DNA from: Nocardioides lacusdianchii
Lineage (GTDB): Bacteria; Actinomycetota; Actinomycetes; Propionibacteriales; Nocardioidaceae
Length of the DNA: 64,000 nucleotides
Direction of reading: 5' to 3'
Assembly: GCF_020102855.1 (NCBI RefSeq)
Contig: NZ_JADHZD010000002.1
Location: 338,969-402,968, forward strand
A program made the position numbers and the translations under genes. Of the stretch, positions 52,101-62,015 are shown in pieces. The notes beneath the pieces were generated by a model that was not told the origin of the DNA, ran no database searches, and was given only the letters and a program-made list of their open reading frames with translations. Position 1 is the first letter of the stretch; every line of letters starts with the position of its first letter.

Positions 52101-52642
52101 GCGCGCTGGCCGGCCTGGTCACCAGCACCGGCGAGATCCGCTGGAACGACCAGGTCGTCGCCGACCCGCAGACCGCGCTGCGACCCGGGCGCGTGGCCCA
52201 CGTCGCCCAGGTGCCGCGGGTGCTCTCCGGCACCTTCACCGGCAACGTCGCCCTCGACCACGCCGAGCGCGCCGTGCTTCCCTCGCTCGAGGCCGCCCGG
52301 ATGGGCCGCGACGTGGCGGAGGCGGGCGGGCCGGACTCCCTCGTCGGGCACCGCGGCGTACGCCTCTCCGGTGGGCAGGTCCAGCGCCTGGCGCTGGCCC
52401 GCGCACTGGCCGCCGAGGCCGACGTGCTGCTCGCCGACGACGTGTCGTCGGCGCTCGACGCGGCCACCGAGGTCGAGCTGTGGCAGGCGCTGCGGGCTCG
52501 CGGAGCCGCCGTGATCGGCGCCACCAGCAAGGCCGCCGCGCTGACGCAGGCCGACCGTGTGGTGGTCCTCGACGCGGGGCGGGTCGTCGACCACGGGCCG
52601 TGGCGCGAGCTGTCCGGACGCTGGGGACACCTGGCCGGGTGA
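49133..52642 (+). CDS. Fused ABC exporter with one canonical and one degenerate ATP site
   Basis: The 1169-residue protein has two membrane-domain/ATPase halves. The first ATPase has Walker A GRTGSGKST (about 376), Walker B VVVLDEATARMD and switch histidine in AHRLST, but its signature reads LSAGEEQ. The second has Walker A GQVGSGKSS (about 979) and a canonical LSGGQ signature, but Walker B is LLADDVSSALD, with aspartate for the catalytic glutamate, and GATSKAAAL lacks the histidine. Thus one composite site is intact and one degenerate, as in heterodimeric exporters. The cargo is unknown. The start is GTG; TAGCCT 9 nt upstream may be the -10 box. It interrupts the dlaT-lipB gene order of mycobacteria. 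Confidence 0.87.
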   Translation: MTLTDTTRPTDATASSSGLPAHRRPVDWRRVRRPLTYLCFSMSLVGAIASALGSMVAGRLADGPTETLLLLLGMCVVGGAVIDTVAKTIWATICDRAEGQLRSDLLDAAMAQPLSELSEQAVGEVLDRIDDDTWEVGQLMRWGVWQAARTLLASGPLWVVASLTWWPAVFLFPVTAVVTFLSIRRLLPQVSEKKVIEEAAWTDHAASTEEGVAARDDLRTSLGQAHVLRRNAHLASVVHRTLDAVLAVEVRITRRSGGLLHGALAAVGVVSVALVLGGNLSTARLVTLFLVTTMFVGGVDMLARHLPDLQEGFGAVLRLRGMMAAPAEPTGGRPVPDGPLDVEFRHLDFSYGTGTFALRDVDLLLAAGHTCALVGRTGSGKSTLASLLSRAVEPPRGSVFLGGVDVRDLDLQQLRSAVGVVTQRTEVLAGTLADNITLFDAVPRARVAAAVAELGLTDWVAGLPDGLDTVLGPGGTSLSAGEEQLVAFARLLVRDVSVVVLDEATARMDPVTEARVVRAADRLISGRTGILVAHRLSTTERAEQVAVMESGHVVQQGPRARLAHVDGPFRTLLEAAAHESVVEEHHHDASTIGSVRRSTTPPPPPELAPTPSLARQVLHTISIQPQWGLLGAFLFLAASLTGAFGAVTGWIWGHIVTDLQAGEDPGLLVVALVASLVVAPFLLSQAFRTYPHWWVEVRLRVRAAVLHGQTSQRRLLRTPPGEVVARTMDADRLARYTDRWVDFVNGLVVAAMTALIAQTWVAGAVLLTVMVVSALASTLGRRVAGRSAAAASTARARFGQSLVSALESVRTVKLAAATPQVHQHLRDVDGGRVDAAVREHRVQALLDGVPVVMVQLGVVAAWGGLLTGRWELATALLVANAVSGFDWFGRVAGSVVTEAPGTRAWMNATSELAGGGDLMDLPPGVDLVRGTGPDPAPAHRDPLRTLSVRGLDAVHDDGTLGVQGVDLDVHAGELVLLLGQVGSGKSSLLSALAGLVTSTGEIRWNDQVVADPQTALRPGRVAHVAQVPRVLSGTFTGNVALDHAERAVLPSLEAARMGRDVAEAGGPDSLVGHRGVRLSGGQVQRLALARALAAEADVLLADDVSSALDAATEVELWQALRARGAAVIGATSKAAALTQADRVVVLDAGRVVDHGPWRELSGRWGHLAG

Positions 52643-52673
52643 GCGCTTTGGCCCCCGCTGGTTGGGTGGAGTC

Positions 52674-53564
52674 ATGCGCGTCCTCATCGCCGGTGCCTCA
52701 GGATTCCTCGGCACCCACCTGTCCACGCACCTGCGGGTGCACGGGCACGAGGTGACCGCGCTCGTGAGGCGCGAGCCGACCTCGGCCCACGAGTCGCGCT
52801 GGGACCCGAGCACCGGCGACATCGACGCCGCCGCGGTCGCCCGCAGCGACGCCGTGGTCAACCTGGCCGGCGCCACGATCGCGGCCAACCCGCACTCCAA
52901 GAAGTACGCCCAGGAAGTGATGGACTCGCGCGTCTCGACCACGCGCGTCCTCGCAGAGGCGATCGCTGCAGCCGAGCGCCCGCCCGCCTTCCTCGCCGGC
53001 AACGGCATCAGCTGGTACGGCGACCACGGCGACCGGCTCGTCACCGAGGACTCCGAGACCACCGGCGACGCCTTCCTCACCCGGGTCGCCCGGGCCTGGG
53101 AGGAGGCGACCCGCCCGGCGCAGGAGGCCGGCGCCCGGGTGTGCGTGCTCCGCACCGCCCCCGTGATGGACCGCACCTCCCCGCCGCTCAAGCAGCTGCG
53201 GCTGCTCTTCCAGCTGGGCGGCGGAGCCCGGCTCGGGTCCGGCGAGCAGCACATGCCGATGATCTCGCTCCGCGACTGGGTCGGCGCGGTGAGCTACCTG
53301 ATCGAGTCCCGCGACGTCTCGGGCGCCTTCAACCTCTGCTGCCCGCACACACCCACCAACTCCGAGTTCACCCACGCCCTGGCGTCCGCGGTGAAGCGCA
53401 AGGCCTTCCTCGCGGTGCCGGGGCCGGTCATGAAGGTCGGTGCGGGCTACCTGGCCTCCGAGCTCCTCGGCTCGATCAACGCCCGCCCCGCGGCCCTGGA
53501 GCGCGCCGGCTACGACTTCGAGGACGAGGACGTCCGCGAGGTGCTCGCCGCCGCGCTCGCCTGA
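52674..53564 (+). CDS. TIGR01777-family NAD(P)-dependent epimerase/oxidoreductase
   Basis: The 296-residue protein starts with the dinucleotide motif VLIAGASGFLGTHL and has the family segments AVVNLAGATI, GNGISWYGDHGD and the DUF1731 C-terminus NARPAALERAGYDFEDEDV. The family (SulA/YfcH-like) is often annotated as a cell division inhibitor, but its reaction is unknown. A homologue lies between dlaT and lipB in mycobacteria. The ATG at 52674 is used; sequence upstream belongs to the ABC exporter. The last 55 bp overlap the convergent gene. Confidence 0.88.
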   Translation: MRVLIAGASGFLGTHLSTHLRVHGHEVTALVRREPTSAHESRWDPSTGDIDAAAVARSDAVVNLAGATIAANPHSKKYAQEVMDSRVSTTRVLAEAIAAAERPPAFLAGNGISWYGDHGDRLVTEDSETTGDAFLTRVARAWEEATRPAQEAGARVCVLRTAPVMDRTSPPLKQLRLLFQLGGGARLGSGEQHMPMISLRDWVGAVSYLIESRDVSGAFNLCCPHTPTNSEFTHALASAVKRKAFLAVPGPVMKVGAGYLASELLGSINARPAALERAGYDFEDEDVREVLAAALA

Positions 53565-54100
53565 TCGCGGGCCTCCGCGACCAGCCACGTCCGTCCCGGA
53601 CGTACGAGCACGACCCGGCGGGTCGACGCCCGGTCCGTGGGCAGTGCGACCGGCCGCGTCCCGCCGACCGCCCGGCCCGCCACCACCCGGTCGGTGACGT
53701 CCAGCACCAGACGGCGGGGTCCGCGCTGCACGACCGAGACCGCGAGGAGCTGGGTCGTGAGCCCCCGCACGGTGAGGCCGCGGTCGCGGTAGTGGCCGAG
53801 CAGGCGTACGTCCGCCGCCCCCGTGCGCGAACCCGCCGCGTAGAGCCCGGCCAGCGCATCGACGTCGCCGGCCGCCCACGCCGCCGAGCGGCGCGCGTCC
53901 CAGTCGGCGAGGACCTCGGACGCGCTGCCATCGCCCGACGGCAGCGTCTTGGAGAGTCGTGCCTCGGCGGGCCGTGCCGCAGCCGGACCGGGCGTCCTGG
54001 TGGTTGGCTCCCCCGGCCTCGCCACCGTGACCACCAGGGTCGCCACGACACAGGCGCACGCCAGGGCGGTCAGCACGGGGAGCAGTCGTCGCGGGTCCAC
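53510..54100 (-). CDS. Membrane-anchored or secreted protein of unknown function
   Basis: The 196-residue protein has an N-terminal hydrophobic helix (LPVLTALACACVVATLVVTV) that may be a signal anchor, then a proline/alanine linker, then a compact domain with DWDARRSAAWAAGDVDALAGLY, which looks like an NTF2/SnoaL-type fold. The end is serine-rich and lies over the 3' end of the TIGR01777 gene. I assign no function. The GTG start at 54098-54100 sits 84 bp from the divergent lipB. Confidence 0.65.
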   Translation of the reverse strand: MDPRRLLPVLTALACACVVATLVVTVARPGEPTTRTPGPAAARPAEARLSKTLPSGDGSASEVLADWDARRSAAWAAGDVDALAGLYAAGSRTGAADVRLLGHYRDRGLTVRGLTTQLLAVSVVQRGPRRLVLDVTDRVVAGRAVGGTRPVALPTDRASTRRVVLVRPGRTWLVAEARDQASAAASTSRTSSSSKS

Positions 54101-54184
54101 CCGACCACCCTCGCCGATCTGCGCCCGGCGGCGCTCCCGTCATCCACAGGCACCCGGCCGGCAGCCCGGGCGTAGGCTCGGACC

Positions 54185-54913
54185 ATGCCGTTGGACTTCG
54201 AGATCGCCGGTCTCGGCGAGGACGCCGTCGACTACCTCGCCGCCTGGGACGCGCAGCGTCGCGTGCACGAGGCCGTGGTCGCCGGCGAGCGCCCCGACTC
54301 GGTGCTGCTGCTCGAGCACCCGCCCGTCTTCACCGCCGGCAAGCGCACCGACCCCCACGAGCGCCCGCTCGACCCGGGTGGCGCGGACGTCATCGACGTC
54401 GACCGCGGCGGCAAGATCACCTTCCACGGTCCCGGCCAGCTCGTCGGCTACCCCATCGTGCGCCTGCCCGACCACGTCAAGGTCGTCGACTACGTACGCC
54501 GTGTCGAGGAGGCCCTGATCGCGGTCTGCCGCGACCTCGGGGTGGCCACCGCCCGGGTGCCGGGTCGCAGCGGCGTGTGGCTGCGCGCCGACGCCCGCGG
54601 TCCGGAGCGCAAGATCGCCGCCATCGGGATCCGCGTCAGTCGCGGCGTGACCATGCACGGCTTCGCGATCAACTGCGACGTCGACCTCGGGTGGTACGAC
54701 CGGTTCGTCCCGTGCGGCATCGCCGACGCTGGCGTCACCTCGCTGACCCAGGAGCTGGGGCGTGACGTCACGGTCACCGACGTGCTGCCGGGCGTGCGCG
54801 AGCACCTGTCGGCGTACCTCCTCTGGGAGCCCTACGTCGCGACCCCCGACTACGAGCCGCGACCCGAGCCTGGCCGCGGTCCGCGCATCCAGCTGGTCAC
54901 ACCCGGGCGCTGA
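54185..54913 (+). CDS. lipB: Octanoyltransferase LipB
   Basis: The 242-residue protein has [18 protein letters not shown] and the catalytic dyad Lys143 ([11 protein letters not shown]) and Cys177 ([12 protein letters not shown]), at nearly the same positions as in mycobacterial LipB. It moves octanoate from acyl carrier protein to lipoyl domains. TAGGCT ends six bases before the ATG, so a leaderless message is likely. lipA, normally next, is separated here by an ABC transporter pair. Confidence 0.94.
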   Translation: MPLDFEIAGLGEDAVDYLAAWDAQRRVHEAVVAGERPDSVLLLEHPPVFTAGKRTDPHERPLDPGGADVIDVDRGGKITFHGPGQLVGYPIVRLPDHVKVVDYVRRVEEALIAVCRDLGVATARVPGRSGVWLRADARGPERKIAAIGIRVSRGVTMHGFAINCDVDLGWYDRFVPCGIADAGVTSLTQELGRDVTVTDVLPGVREHLSAYLLWEPYVATPDYEPRPEPGRGPRIQLVTPGR

Positions 54914-55003
54914 CCGGCGCGCCGTCTCGCGCACCCCGACCCCCGCCTGCCAGAGTCACCCCCACGGGGAGGGCGTCACGTCGACGCCCGAGGGGGGACG
55001 ACG

Positions 55004-55956
<953 letters not shown>

Positions 55957-55960
<4 letters not shown>

Positions 55961-56937
55961 GGCTCCTGCGTGTCGAGCTCGCCCGCCTGCGCTGGCGGCG
56001 CGCCGTGGTGGTGCTCCTGGTGGCCTGCGTCGTCCTGCCCCTGGTCCTGCTGGCCGGCTACGCCTGGGAGACGCGTCCGCTCAGCGACGCGGACATCGCG
56101 CAGGCCGAGCAGATGGCCGCCCAGGACGCCGCCCAGCCCTGGGTCGCCCAGGACATCGCCGCCTGCGAGTCCGACCCGGAGATGTACCTCGGGCCGGACG
56201 GCGTCGCCACCGAGTGCGCGGAGGCGATCACGCCCCGCGCCGAGTACTACCTCTACCGCAACGAGCTGGAGCTCGCGTCGCTCCGCACCGACGTCGGCGC
56301 CGCGGCCATCACCATCCTGACCGGGCTGCTGATGCTCATGGGCACGACGTACGCGGGCCACGACTGGAACACCGGGTCGATGAGCAACCAGCTGCTGTTC
56401 GTGCCGCGGCGCCTGCGGTTGTGGGCGGCGAAGGGTGCCGCTGTGCTGCTGACCGGTCTCGTGGTCGGCGCGGTCGTGCTGGCGCTCTTCTGGGGCGGTG
56501 CGGCCCTGCTCGCGTCGAGCCGCGACATCACGGCCTCTCCCGGGACGTGGGACGACATCTGGGCCACGCAGGCCCGCGGGGTGCTCGCGATCGGGGTCGG
56601 CGGGCTGCTGGGCTATGCGCTCACGATGCTGTTCCGCAGCACGGTCGCCACGCTGTCGCTGATGTTCGGCGTCGCGATCGCGGGGTCGTTGATCGTCGTG
56701 GCGATCCTCGGTGACAACGCTGCGCGCTGGCTGCTGCCGACCAACTTCCTCGCCTTCGTGCTCGGTGGCTTCTCCTACTACGACCCGTCCGCCTGCGTCC
56801 AGGCCCCCGACGGGTCGGTCAGCGGAGGCTGCGAGTCGACGCTGTCCGCCGTCGACGGCGGGACGATGCTGGCGGTGGTCGTGGTGGTCGCGGTGGCGCT
56901 GTCGGTGTGGGCGACGCACCGGCGCGACGTGCCCTGA
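55957..56937 (+). CDS. ABC-2 family transporter permease
   Basis: The 326-residue protein has an N-terminal helix (VVVLLVACVVLPLVLLAGYAW), a soluble loop with cysteines (residues about 65-95), and five further helices, with the conserved TYAGHDWNTGSMSNQLLFVP segment before the second. It is the membrane partner of the preceding ATPase. The substrate is unknown; BcrAB-like bacitracin or lantibiotic immunity transporters are related. Confidence 0.83.
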
Positions 56938-56958
56938 GCGGACTCCCCCGACCGTGAG

Positions 56959-56987
56959 TTGGGAGCCCCTCCCCACCGTCGTAGAGT
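56959..56987 (+). promoter_or_regulatory. Leaderless promoter of lipA
   Basis: TTGGGA (56959-56964) and TAGAGT (56982-56987) are 17 bp apart. The expected start of transcription, 7 nt after the -10 box, falls on or next to the GTG start codon at 56995, so no ribosome site is needed. Confidence 0.55.
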
Positions 56988-56994
56988 GAGTCGT

Positions 56995-57936
56995 GTGACT
57001 GCCGCTCCCGCACCTGAAGGACGCAAGCTCCTCCGACTGGAGATCCGCAACGCGGAGACCCCGATCGAACGCAAGCCGGAGTGGATCAAGACCAAGGTCA
57101 AGATGGGCCCCGAGTACACAGCGCTGCAGAACCTCGTGAAGTCCGAGGGCCTCCACACCGTCTGCCAGTCCGCCGGGTGCCCCAACATCTTCGAGTGCTG
57201 GGAGGACCGCGAGGCCACCTTCCTCATCGGCGGCGACCAGTGCACCCGCCGCTGCGACTTCTGCCAGATCGACACCGGCAAGCCCCAGCCGCTGGACCGC
57301 GACGAGCCGCGCCGCGTGGCCGAGTCCGTGCAGCGCATGGAGCTCAAGTACGCCACCATCACCGGCGTTGCCCGCGACGACCTTCCCGACGGCGGCGCCT
57401 GGCTCTACGCCGAGACGGTGCGCGCGATCCATGAGCTCAACCCCGGCACCGGTGTCGAGAACCTCATCCCGGACTTCAACGGCAAGCCCGACCTCCTCCA
57501 GGAGGTCTTCGAGTCGCGTCCCGAGGTGCTGGCCCACAACGTCGAGACCGTGCCGCGCATCTTCAAGCGGATCCGTCCGGCCTTCCGCTACGACCGCTCC
57601 CTCGACGTGATCACCCAGGCCCGCGCCTTCGGCCTGGTGACCAAGTCCAACCTGATCCTCGGCATGGGCGAGACCCGCGAGGAGGTCAGCCAGGCGCTGC
57701 GCGACCTGCACGACGCCGGCTGCGAGCTGATCACGATCACCCAGTACCTCCGCCCCTCCCCGCGCCACCACCCCGTCGAGCGCTGGGTCAAGCCCGAGGA
57801 GTTCGTCGAGCTCAAGGCCGAGGCCGACGAGATCGGCTTCGCCGGCGCCCTCTCGGGACCGCTGGTCCGCTCGTCCTACCGCGCCGGGCGGCTGTACGGT
57901 CAGGCCATGGACGCGCGCTCCGCCGCCACCGTCTGA
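56995..57936 (+). CDS. lipA: Lipoyl synthase LipA
   Basis: The 313-residue radical-SAM protein has the auxiliary-cluster motif [12 protein letters not shown] (Cys57, 62, 68), the SAM-cluster motif CTRRCDFC (Cys83, 87, 90) and the terminal serine region [11 protein letters not shown]. It inserts two sulphurs into octanoyl groups on lipoyl domains such as those of DlaT. The GTG at 56995 fits a leaderless message. The DUF4191 gene follows by 53 bp as in mycobacteria. Confidence 0.95.
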   Translation: MTAAPAPEGRKLLRLEIRNAETPIERKPEWIKTKVKMGPEYTALQNLVKSEGLHTVCQSAGCPNIFECWEDREATFLIGGDQCTRRCDFCQIDTGKPQPLDRDEPRRVAESVQRMELKYATITGVARDDLPDGGAWLYAETVRAIHELNPGTGVENLIPDFNGKPDLLQEVFESRPEVLAHNVETVPRIFKRIRPAFRYDRSLDVITQARAFGLVTKSNLILGMGETREEVSQALRDLHDAGCELITITQYLRPSPRHHPVERWVKPEEFVELKAEADEIGFAGALSGPLVRSSYRAGRLYGQAMDARSAATV

Positions 57937-57989
57937 CCCGCTCCACCACCCGCCCCACCCACCTCACCTCCAGCTGGACAAGGCCACCT

Positions 57990-58697
57990 ATGTCGACCCC
58001 CGCCTCCACGCCCACCTCGCGCCGTGGGCAGATCATGCAGACCTACACGATGACCAAGCGGACCGACCCGCGCATCGGCCTCATCATCCTGGGTGTCTTC
58101 GTGCTGGGCGCGGCGATCGGCTTCGGCCTCATGTGGCTGCTGCCCGGCGACGGCTGGATCTCGCTGGTCCTCTCCATCGTGGTCGCGCTCATGACCGGCA
58201 TGCTCGCCGCGCTGCTCGTCTTCGGCCGCCGCGCCCAGAAGGCGGCGTACAAGCAGATGGAGGGCCAGCCCGCCGCGGCCGCCGGTGCGCTGCAGATGCT
58301 GCGCCGCGGCTGGAAGGTCGACCCGGTCGTCGGCTTCACCAAGCAGCAGGACGTCGTGCACCGCGTGGTCGGCCCGCCCGGCATCGTCCTGGTCGGCGAG
58401 GGCACCAGCCAGGCCCGCGTGAAGCAACTGATGGTCAACGAGCGCCGCAAGCACGAGCGCGTCGCCTACGGAGTGCCGATCCACGAGATCGTCGCCGGTC
58501 GCGGCGAGGGCGAGGTGCCGATCCCCAAGCTCGTGCGCCACGTGCAGAAGCTCGGCCGCAACGTGAAGCCCGCCGAGATCACCGACATCCTCCAGCGCCT
58601 CAAGGCGCTCGACGCCCAGCGCGGCAAGCTGCCGCTGCCCAAGGGTCCGGTCCCCACGTCGATGAAGGGCATGCGCTCGCAGCAGCGCGGCCGCTGA
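57990..58697 (+). CDS. DUF4191 integral membrane protein
   Basis: The 235-residue protein has two transmembrane helices at about residues 30-75 (IGLIILGVFVLGAAIGFGLM and the next) and a basic cytoplasmic C-terminus with RRGWKVDPVVGFTKQQDVVHR. It belongs to an actinobacterial family of unknown function that lies between lipA and glnA in mycobacteria. It is co-directional with lipA and convergent with the RDD gene, 9 bp away. Confidence 0.85.
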   Translation: MSTPASTPTSRRGQIMQTYTMTKRTDPRIGLIILGVFVLGAAIGFGLMWLLPGDGWISLVLSIVVALMTGMLAALLVFGRRAQKAAYKQMEGQPAAAAGALQMLRRGWKVDPVVGFTKQQDVVHRVVGPPGIVLVGEGTSQARVKQLMVNERRKHERVAYGVPIHEIVAGRGEGEVPIPKLVRHVQKLGRNVKPAEITDILQRLKALDAQRGKLPLPKGPVPTSMKGMRSQQRGR

Positions 58698-58706
58698 CGC
58701 TGCTCG

Positions 58707-59099
58707 TCAGATCGCGACGGTCCGCGTGCCTGCGGCGACGTCGTGCAGCCCGCGGCCACCGGCGGTGAGGAGCGGCGGGAGCAGGAGCGCCACCAGCGCG
58801 CTCCGCACGAGCGCGCGTGCCAGGGACACCGGCTGACCGGGTACGTCGCGCACGACCCGCAGCCGCGTGGCGAGCTTGCCGAAGGAGCCGCCGGCCACCG
58901 CGGTGAAGAGCGCTGACTCGACGACGAAGAGGCCGAGCGTGCCGAGGCCGTTGGGGTTGCCGCCGAGCACTCCGGCCGCGACCAGGCCCTCCACGACGGC
59001 GAGGCAGGTCACCCAGTCGACGAAGAGCGCGAGGACCCGGCGTCCGAAGGACGCGGGGGCGAGGTCGGAGGAGGCGTTCGTCGGGCTGGTCTGCGGCAC
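58707..59099 (-). CDS. RDD-family membrane protein
   Basis: The 130-residue protein has the RDD pattern, here SFGRRVLALFVDWVTCL, and about three hydrophobic helices, with SFGKLATRLRVV after the second. The function is unknown; some RDD proteins are linked to ion transport. GTG at 59097-59099 opens the gene; the longer open frame runs antisense through the lipoprotein region and is not used. Confidence 0.82.
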   Translation of the reverse strand: MPQTSPTNASSDLAPASFGRRVLALFVDWVTCLAVVEGLVAAGVLGGNPNGLGTLGLFVVESALFTAVAGGSFGKLATRLRVVRDVPGQPVSLARALVRSALVALLLPPLLTAGGRGLHDVAAGTRTVAI

Positions 59100-59131
59100 G
59101 GGCCCAGCGTAGGCGCGGGCCGGTGGCGCCC

Positions 59132-59899
59132 CTACGACGCCTCGGAGCCGACGGGCTCGGCGCCCTCGGGCTCCACCACGGCCAGCGATCCGCCCCAGTT
59201 GGTGTAGTCGACACGGACCTGGTCGGTGTTGCCCGTCCCCGCGTACTCCAGCCGCACGGGCCGAGACTCCTCGTCGATCCAGAGGTCGAGCTGCAGCTCG
59301 TCGGCGACCTCGACCTCGCGGTGCAGCGAGTGCTCGGGCAGGGCGTCGAGCCAGGCGGCGGAGTCCACGGTGAGGACGTAGTGGGTCGTGGCCACGCCGC
59401 CCACCTCCTCCTCCCCCGCGTCGTCGACCTCGTCGACGGCGTCGACGAGCGCCTCGTAGTCGCCGGGCACGTCGAGGGACAGCAGGACGGGCGACGCACC
59501 GGCGTCGAAGCCCGGCTCCTCGCCGAGCGCACGCGGGTCGTCGTCGCGCATGTAGGTCCACTGCTCCCCGGTCGCCTCGCCGCCGACGTACACCCGCCCG
59601 CCGACCCGGCGGAACTCCAGGAACTCCCCGGGCTCGTCGCCGGTGATCGCGCGGAACTCGTGGGTGCCGTCCTCCCACGACAGGTCGACCTGCACCTCGC
59701 CGCGCCCGCGGTGGTCACCGATGCCGAGGTGCACGTAGTCCTCGGCGGCCACCGCCTCGGCCACCGCGGGCACGAGCGTCGTGAGTCCGTACGACGCGCT
59801 GGCCGGCTCGCCGCTGTCTCCCCCAGCGGCGCCGCAGCCGCTCAGGACCACCGTCGAGATGCCGATGCCCCACCGCTTGCGTGCTGTTCCCCGAGTCAT
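59132..59899 (-). CDS. Secreted lipoprotein, LppX/LprAFG-like
   Basis: The 255-residue protein has a lipobox LSGC with Cys22 as the lipidation site. The mature part is beta-rich and acidic, with GGRVYVGGEATGEQWTYM and a final RLEYAGTGNTDQVRVDY, resembling the LppX/LprAFG fold that carries lipids or lipoglycans in mycobacteria. The ligand is not known. The ATG at 59897-59899 gives a normal lipoprotein signal; a longer frame upstream does not. TACGGT 5 nt before the start may be its -10 box. The gene is divergent from glnA. Confidence 0.78.
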   Translation of the reverse strand: MTRGTARKRWGIGISTVVLSGCGAAGGDSGEPASASYGLTTLVPAVAEAVAAEDYVHLGIGDHRGRGEVQVDLSWEDGTHEFRAITGDEPGEFLEFRRVGGRVYVGGEATGEQWTYMRDDDPRALGEEPGFDAGASPVLLSLDVPGDYEALVDAVDEVDDAGEEEVGGVATTHYVLTVDSAAWLDALPEHSLHREVEVADELQLDLWIDEESRPVRLEYAGTGNTDQVRVDYTNWGGSLAVVEPEGAEPVGSEAS

Positions 59900-60008
59900 G
59901 CCTGACCGTAGCCCCGCGCCACGTTTCGCACGAGTAACCCCAGGGGTGAAGTCCGGCGGCGCGACGCGACGCCGGACCCGCACCCCGCGGGCCATCCTCC
60001 GGGCACAT

Positions 60009-60046
60009 GTAACACGGGCGAAACAAACGGGATACGGTCTAGAAAC
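60009..60046 (+). promoter_or_regulatory. GlnR operator upstream of glnA
   Basis: The sequence contains GTAAC-N6-GAAAC-N6-GATAC-N6-GAAAC, which is the actinobacterial GlnR pattern of alternating a and b half-sites with 11-bp steps. TAGCGT (60057-60062) fits a -10 box, which would put the centre of the operator near -41. That position suits activation of glnA during nitrogen limitation. Confidence 0.75.
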
Positions 60047-60141
60047 TGCTCTCGCCTAGCGTCACGCCCACGGTGCAACGAGGCCCCGTTCCGTGACGCT
60101 GCAACTTGGACGTGCGCTGGCCGCCGTCGAGGAGGAACCGA

Positions 60142-61563
60142 ATGTTCAACAACTCCGATGAGCTGCTCAAGTTCATCAAGGACGAGGGCGTCGAGATGAT
60201 CGACGTCCGTTTCTGTGACCTGCCGGGCATCATGCAGCACTTCACCGTGCCGGCCTCGTCCTTCGACCAGAGCGTCTTCGACGACGGCCTCGGCTTCGAC
60301 GGCTCCTCGATCCGTGGCTTCCAGGCCATCAACGAGTCCGACATGTCGCTCTTCCCGGACCCGACGACGGCGTACATCGACCCGTTCCGCAAGTCCAAGA
60401 CCCTCAACGTCAACTTCTTCATCCACGACCCGATCACGGGTGAGGCCTACAGCCGCGACCCGCGCAACATCGCGCGCAAGGCGCTGGCCTACCTCGACTC
60501 GACCGGCATCGCGGACACCGCCTACTTCGCCCCCGAGGCCGAGTTCTACATCTTCGACAACGTCCGCTACTCCACCGGCGTCAACGAGGGCTACTACCAC
60601 ATCGACTCCGTCGAGGGCTGGTGGAACTCCGGCAAGGACGACGGCCAGAACAAGGGCTACAAGACGCGGCTCAAGGGCGGCTACTTCCCCGTCGAGCCCT
60701 ACGACCACTACAGCGACCTGCGCGCCGACATGGTCAAGAACCTCGAGGCCAGCGGCCTGCTCGTCGAGCGCGCCCACCACGAGGTCGGCACGGCCGGCCA
60801 GGCGGAGATCAACTACCGCTTCGACACGCTGCTCAAGGCCGCGGACGACGTGATGAAGTTCAAGTACCTCATCAAGAACACCGCCTGGGAGCAGGGCAAG
60901 TCGGTCACCTTCATGCCGAAGCCCATCTTCGGCGACAACGGCTCGGGCATGCACGTCCACCAGTCGCTGTGGAAGGACGGCGAGCCGCTGTTCTTCGACG
61001 AGACCGGCTACGCCGGCCTCTCCGACATGGCCCGCTGGTACATCGGCGGCATCCTCAAGCACGCCCCGTCGCTGCTGGCCTTCACCAACCCGACGGTGAA
61101 CTCCTACCACCGTCTGGTCCCCGGCTACGAGGCGCCGATCTCGCTGGTCTACTCCTCGCGCAACCGCTCCGCCTCGGTCCGCATCCCGATCACCGGCGCG
61201 AACCCGAAGGCCAAGCGCGTCGAGACCCGCTTCCCCGACCCGTCGGCGAACCCCTACCTCGCCTTCGCAGCACTGATGCTCGCCGGCCTCGACGGCGTCC
61301 AGAACAAGATCGAGCCCGCGGCTCCGATCGACAAGGACATCTACGAGCTGCCGCCGGACGAGATGGCCGAGATCGACCAGGTGCCGACCAGCCTCGGTGC
61401 CGTGCTCGACGCGCTCGAGGAGGACCACGACTACCTGACGGCCGGCGGTGTCTTCACCGACGACCTGATCGAGACGTGGATCCACTTCAAGCGGACCCAG
61501 GAGATCGCTCCGGTCCAGCTGCGGCCGCACCCGCACGAGTTCGAGCTGTACTACGACATCTGA
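60142..61563 (+). CDS. glnA: Glutamine synthetase type I
   Basis: The 473-residue protein has the GS signatures [10 protein letters not shown], the ATP-binding [16 protein letters not shown] and the adenylylation-site tyrosine in [11 protein letters not shown]. It makes glutamine from glutamate and ammonia and forms a dodecamer. The sequence fits the GSI-beta class regulated by adenylylation. The ATG at 60142 follows GGAGGAA. Its leader holds the GlnR operator. It ends the block of conserved order with mycobacteria (dlaT to glnA1). Confidence 0.96.
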   Translation: MFNNSDELLKFIKDEGVEMIDVRFCDLPGIMQHFTVPASSFDQSVFDDGLGFDGSSIRGFQAINESDMSLFPDPTTAYIDPFRKSKTLNVNFFIHDPITGEAYSRDPRNIARKALAYLDSTGIADTAYFAPEAEFYIFDNVRYSTGVNEGYYHIDSVEGWWNSGKDDGQNKGYKTRLKGGYFPVEPYDHYSDLRADMVKNLEASGLLVERAHHEVGTAGQAEINYRFDTLLKAADDVMKFKYLIKNTAWEQGKSVTFMPKPIFGDNGSGMHVHQSLWKDGEPLFFDETGYAGLSDMARWYIGGILKHAPSLLAFTNPTVNSYHRLVPGYEAPISLVYSSRNRSASVRIPITGANPKAKRVETRFPDPSANPYLAFAALMLAGLDGVQNKIEPAAPIDKDIYELPPDEMAEIDQVPTSLGAVLDALEEDHDYLTAGGVFTDDLIETWIHFKRTQEIAPVQLRPHPHEFELYYDI

Positions 61564-61601
61564 TTTGACGGTATTCACCCTCTGTCAGTAGTTGCCGAAA
61601 A

Positions 61602-61657
61602 CGGCGGCTGACCTGCGGAAACGTCTTTCGACGTCTTCCAACGGCAGCCGCCGCTTT
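61602..61657 (+). terminator. Terminator of glnA
   Basis: A 9-bp stem (CGGCGGCTG with CAGCCGCCG) encloses a second hairpin built on ACGTC/GACGT and is followed by CTTTT. It begins 38 bp after the stop codon. Confidence 0.7.
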
Positions 61658-62015
61658 TCGTTGCTCTGCGGCCCCAGCGCGGCCCCAGGCCTGGTCGGAA
61701 ACGATCGATCGAGCGGGACTGGGCCTTCCGATCGCTAGGCCCGAGAACCGCCCATCACGGGTGTGAGTTTGTCAACCGCAACTGGCCCCGGTGTGACGGT
61801 CTGACTTGGCACCAGGGAGTTATCCCAAGGCCCCTTCAGTTGCGGCATTCCTATGGGGTGGACCAGTGGCGCCGTGGAGGCCAGATTCGTCCAGCTCAAG
61901 ATTAGAGGTGGGCCCCGCTACCGATGCGAGCATGAGCGCCTGCTTGACTGCCTGATCGCTTCAAGATCTGCGGCCGGTTTCTGGAACCCTTGCCGAGGCG
62001 CGGACACTAACTGAT
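61658..62015. other. Gap without a supported gene
   Basis: I see no convincing coding sequence in these 358 bases. GCGGCCCCAG is repeated in tandem near 61670-61690. A 9-bp inverted repeat, CCGCAACTG at 61776-61784 and its complement at 61837-61845, encloses 52 bases. Base composition is less GC-rich than in the genes before it, and conserved gene order stops here. Confidence 0.5.
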
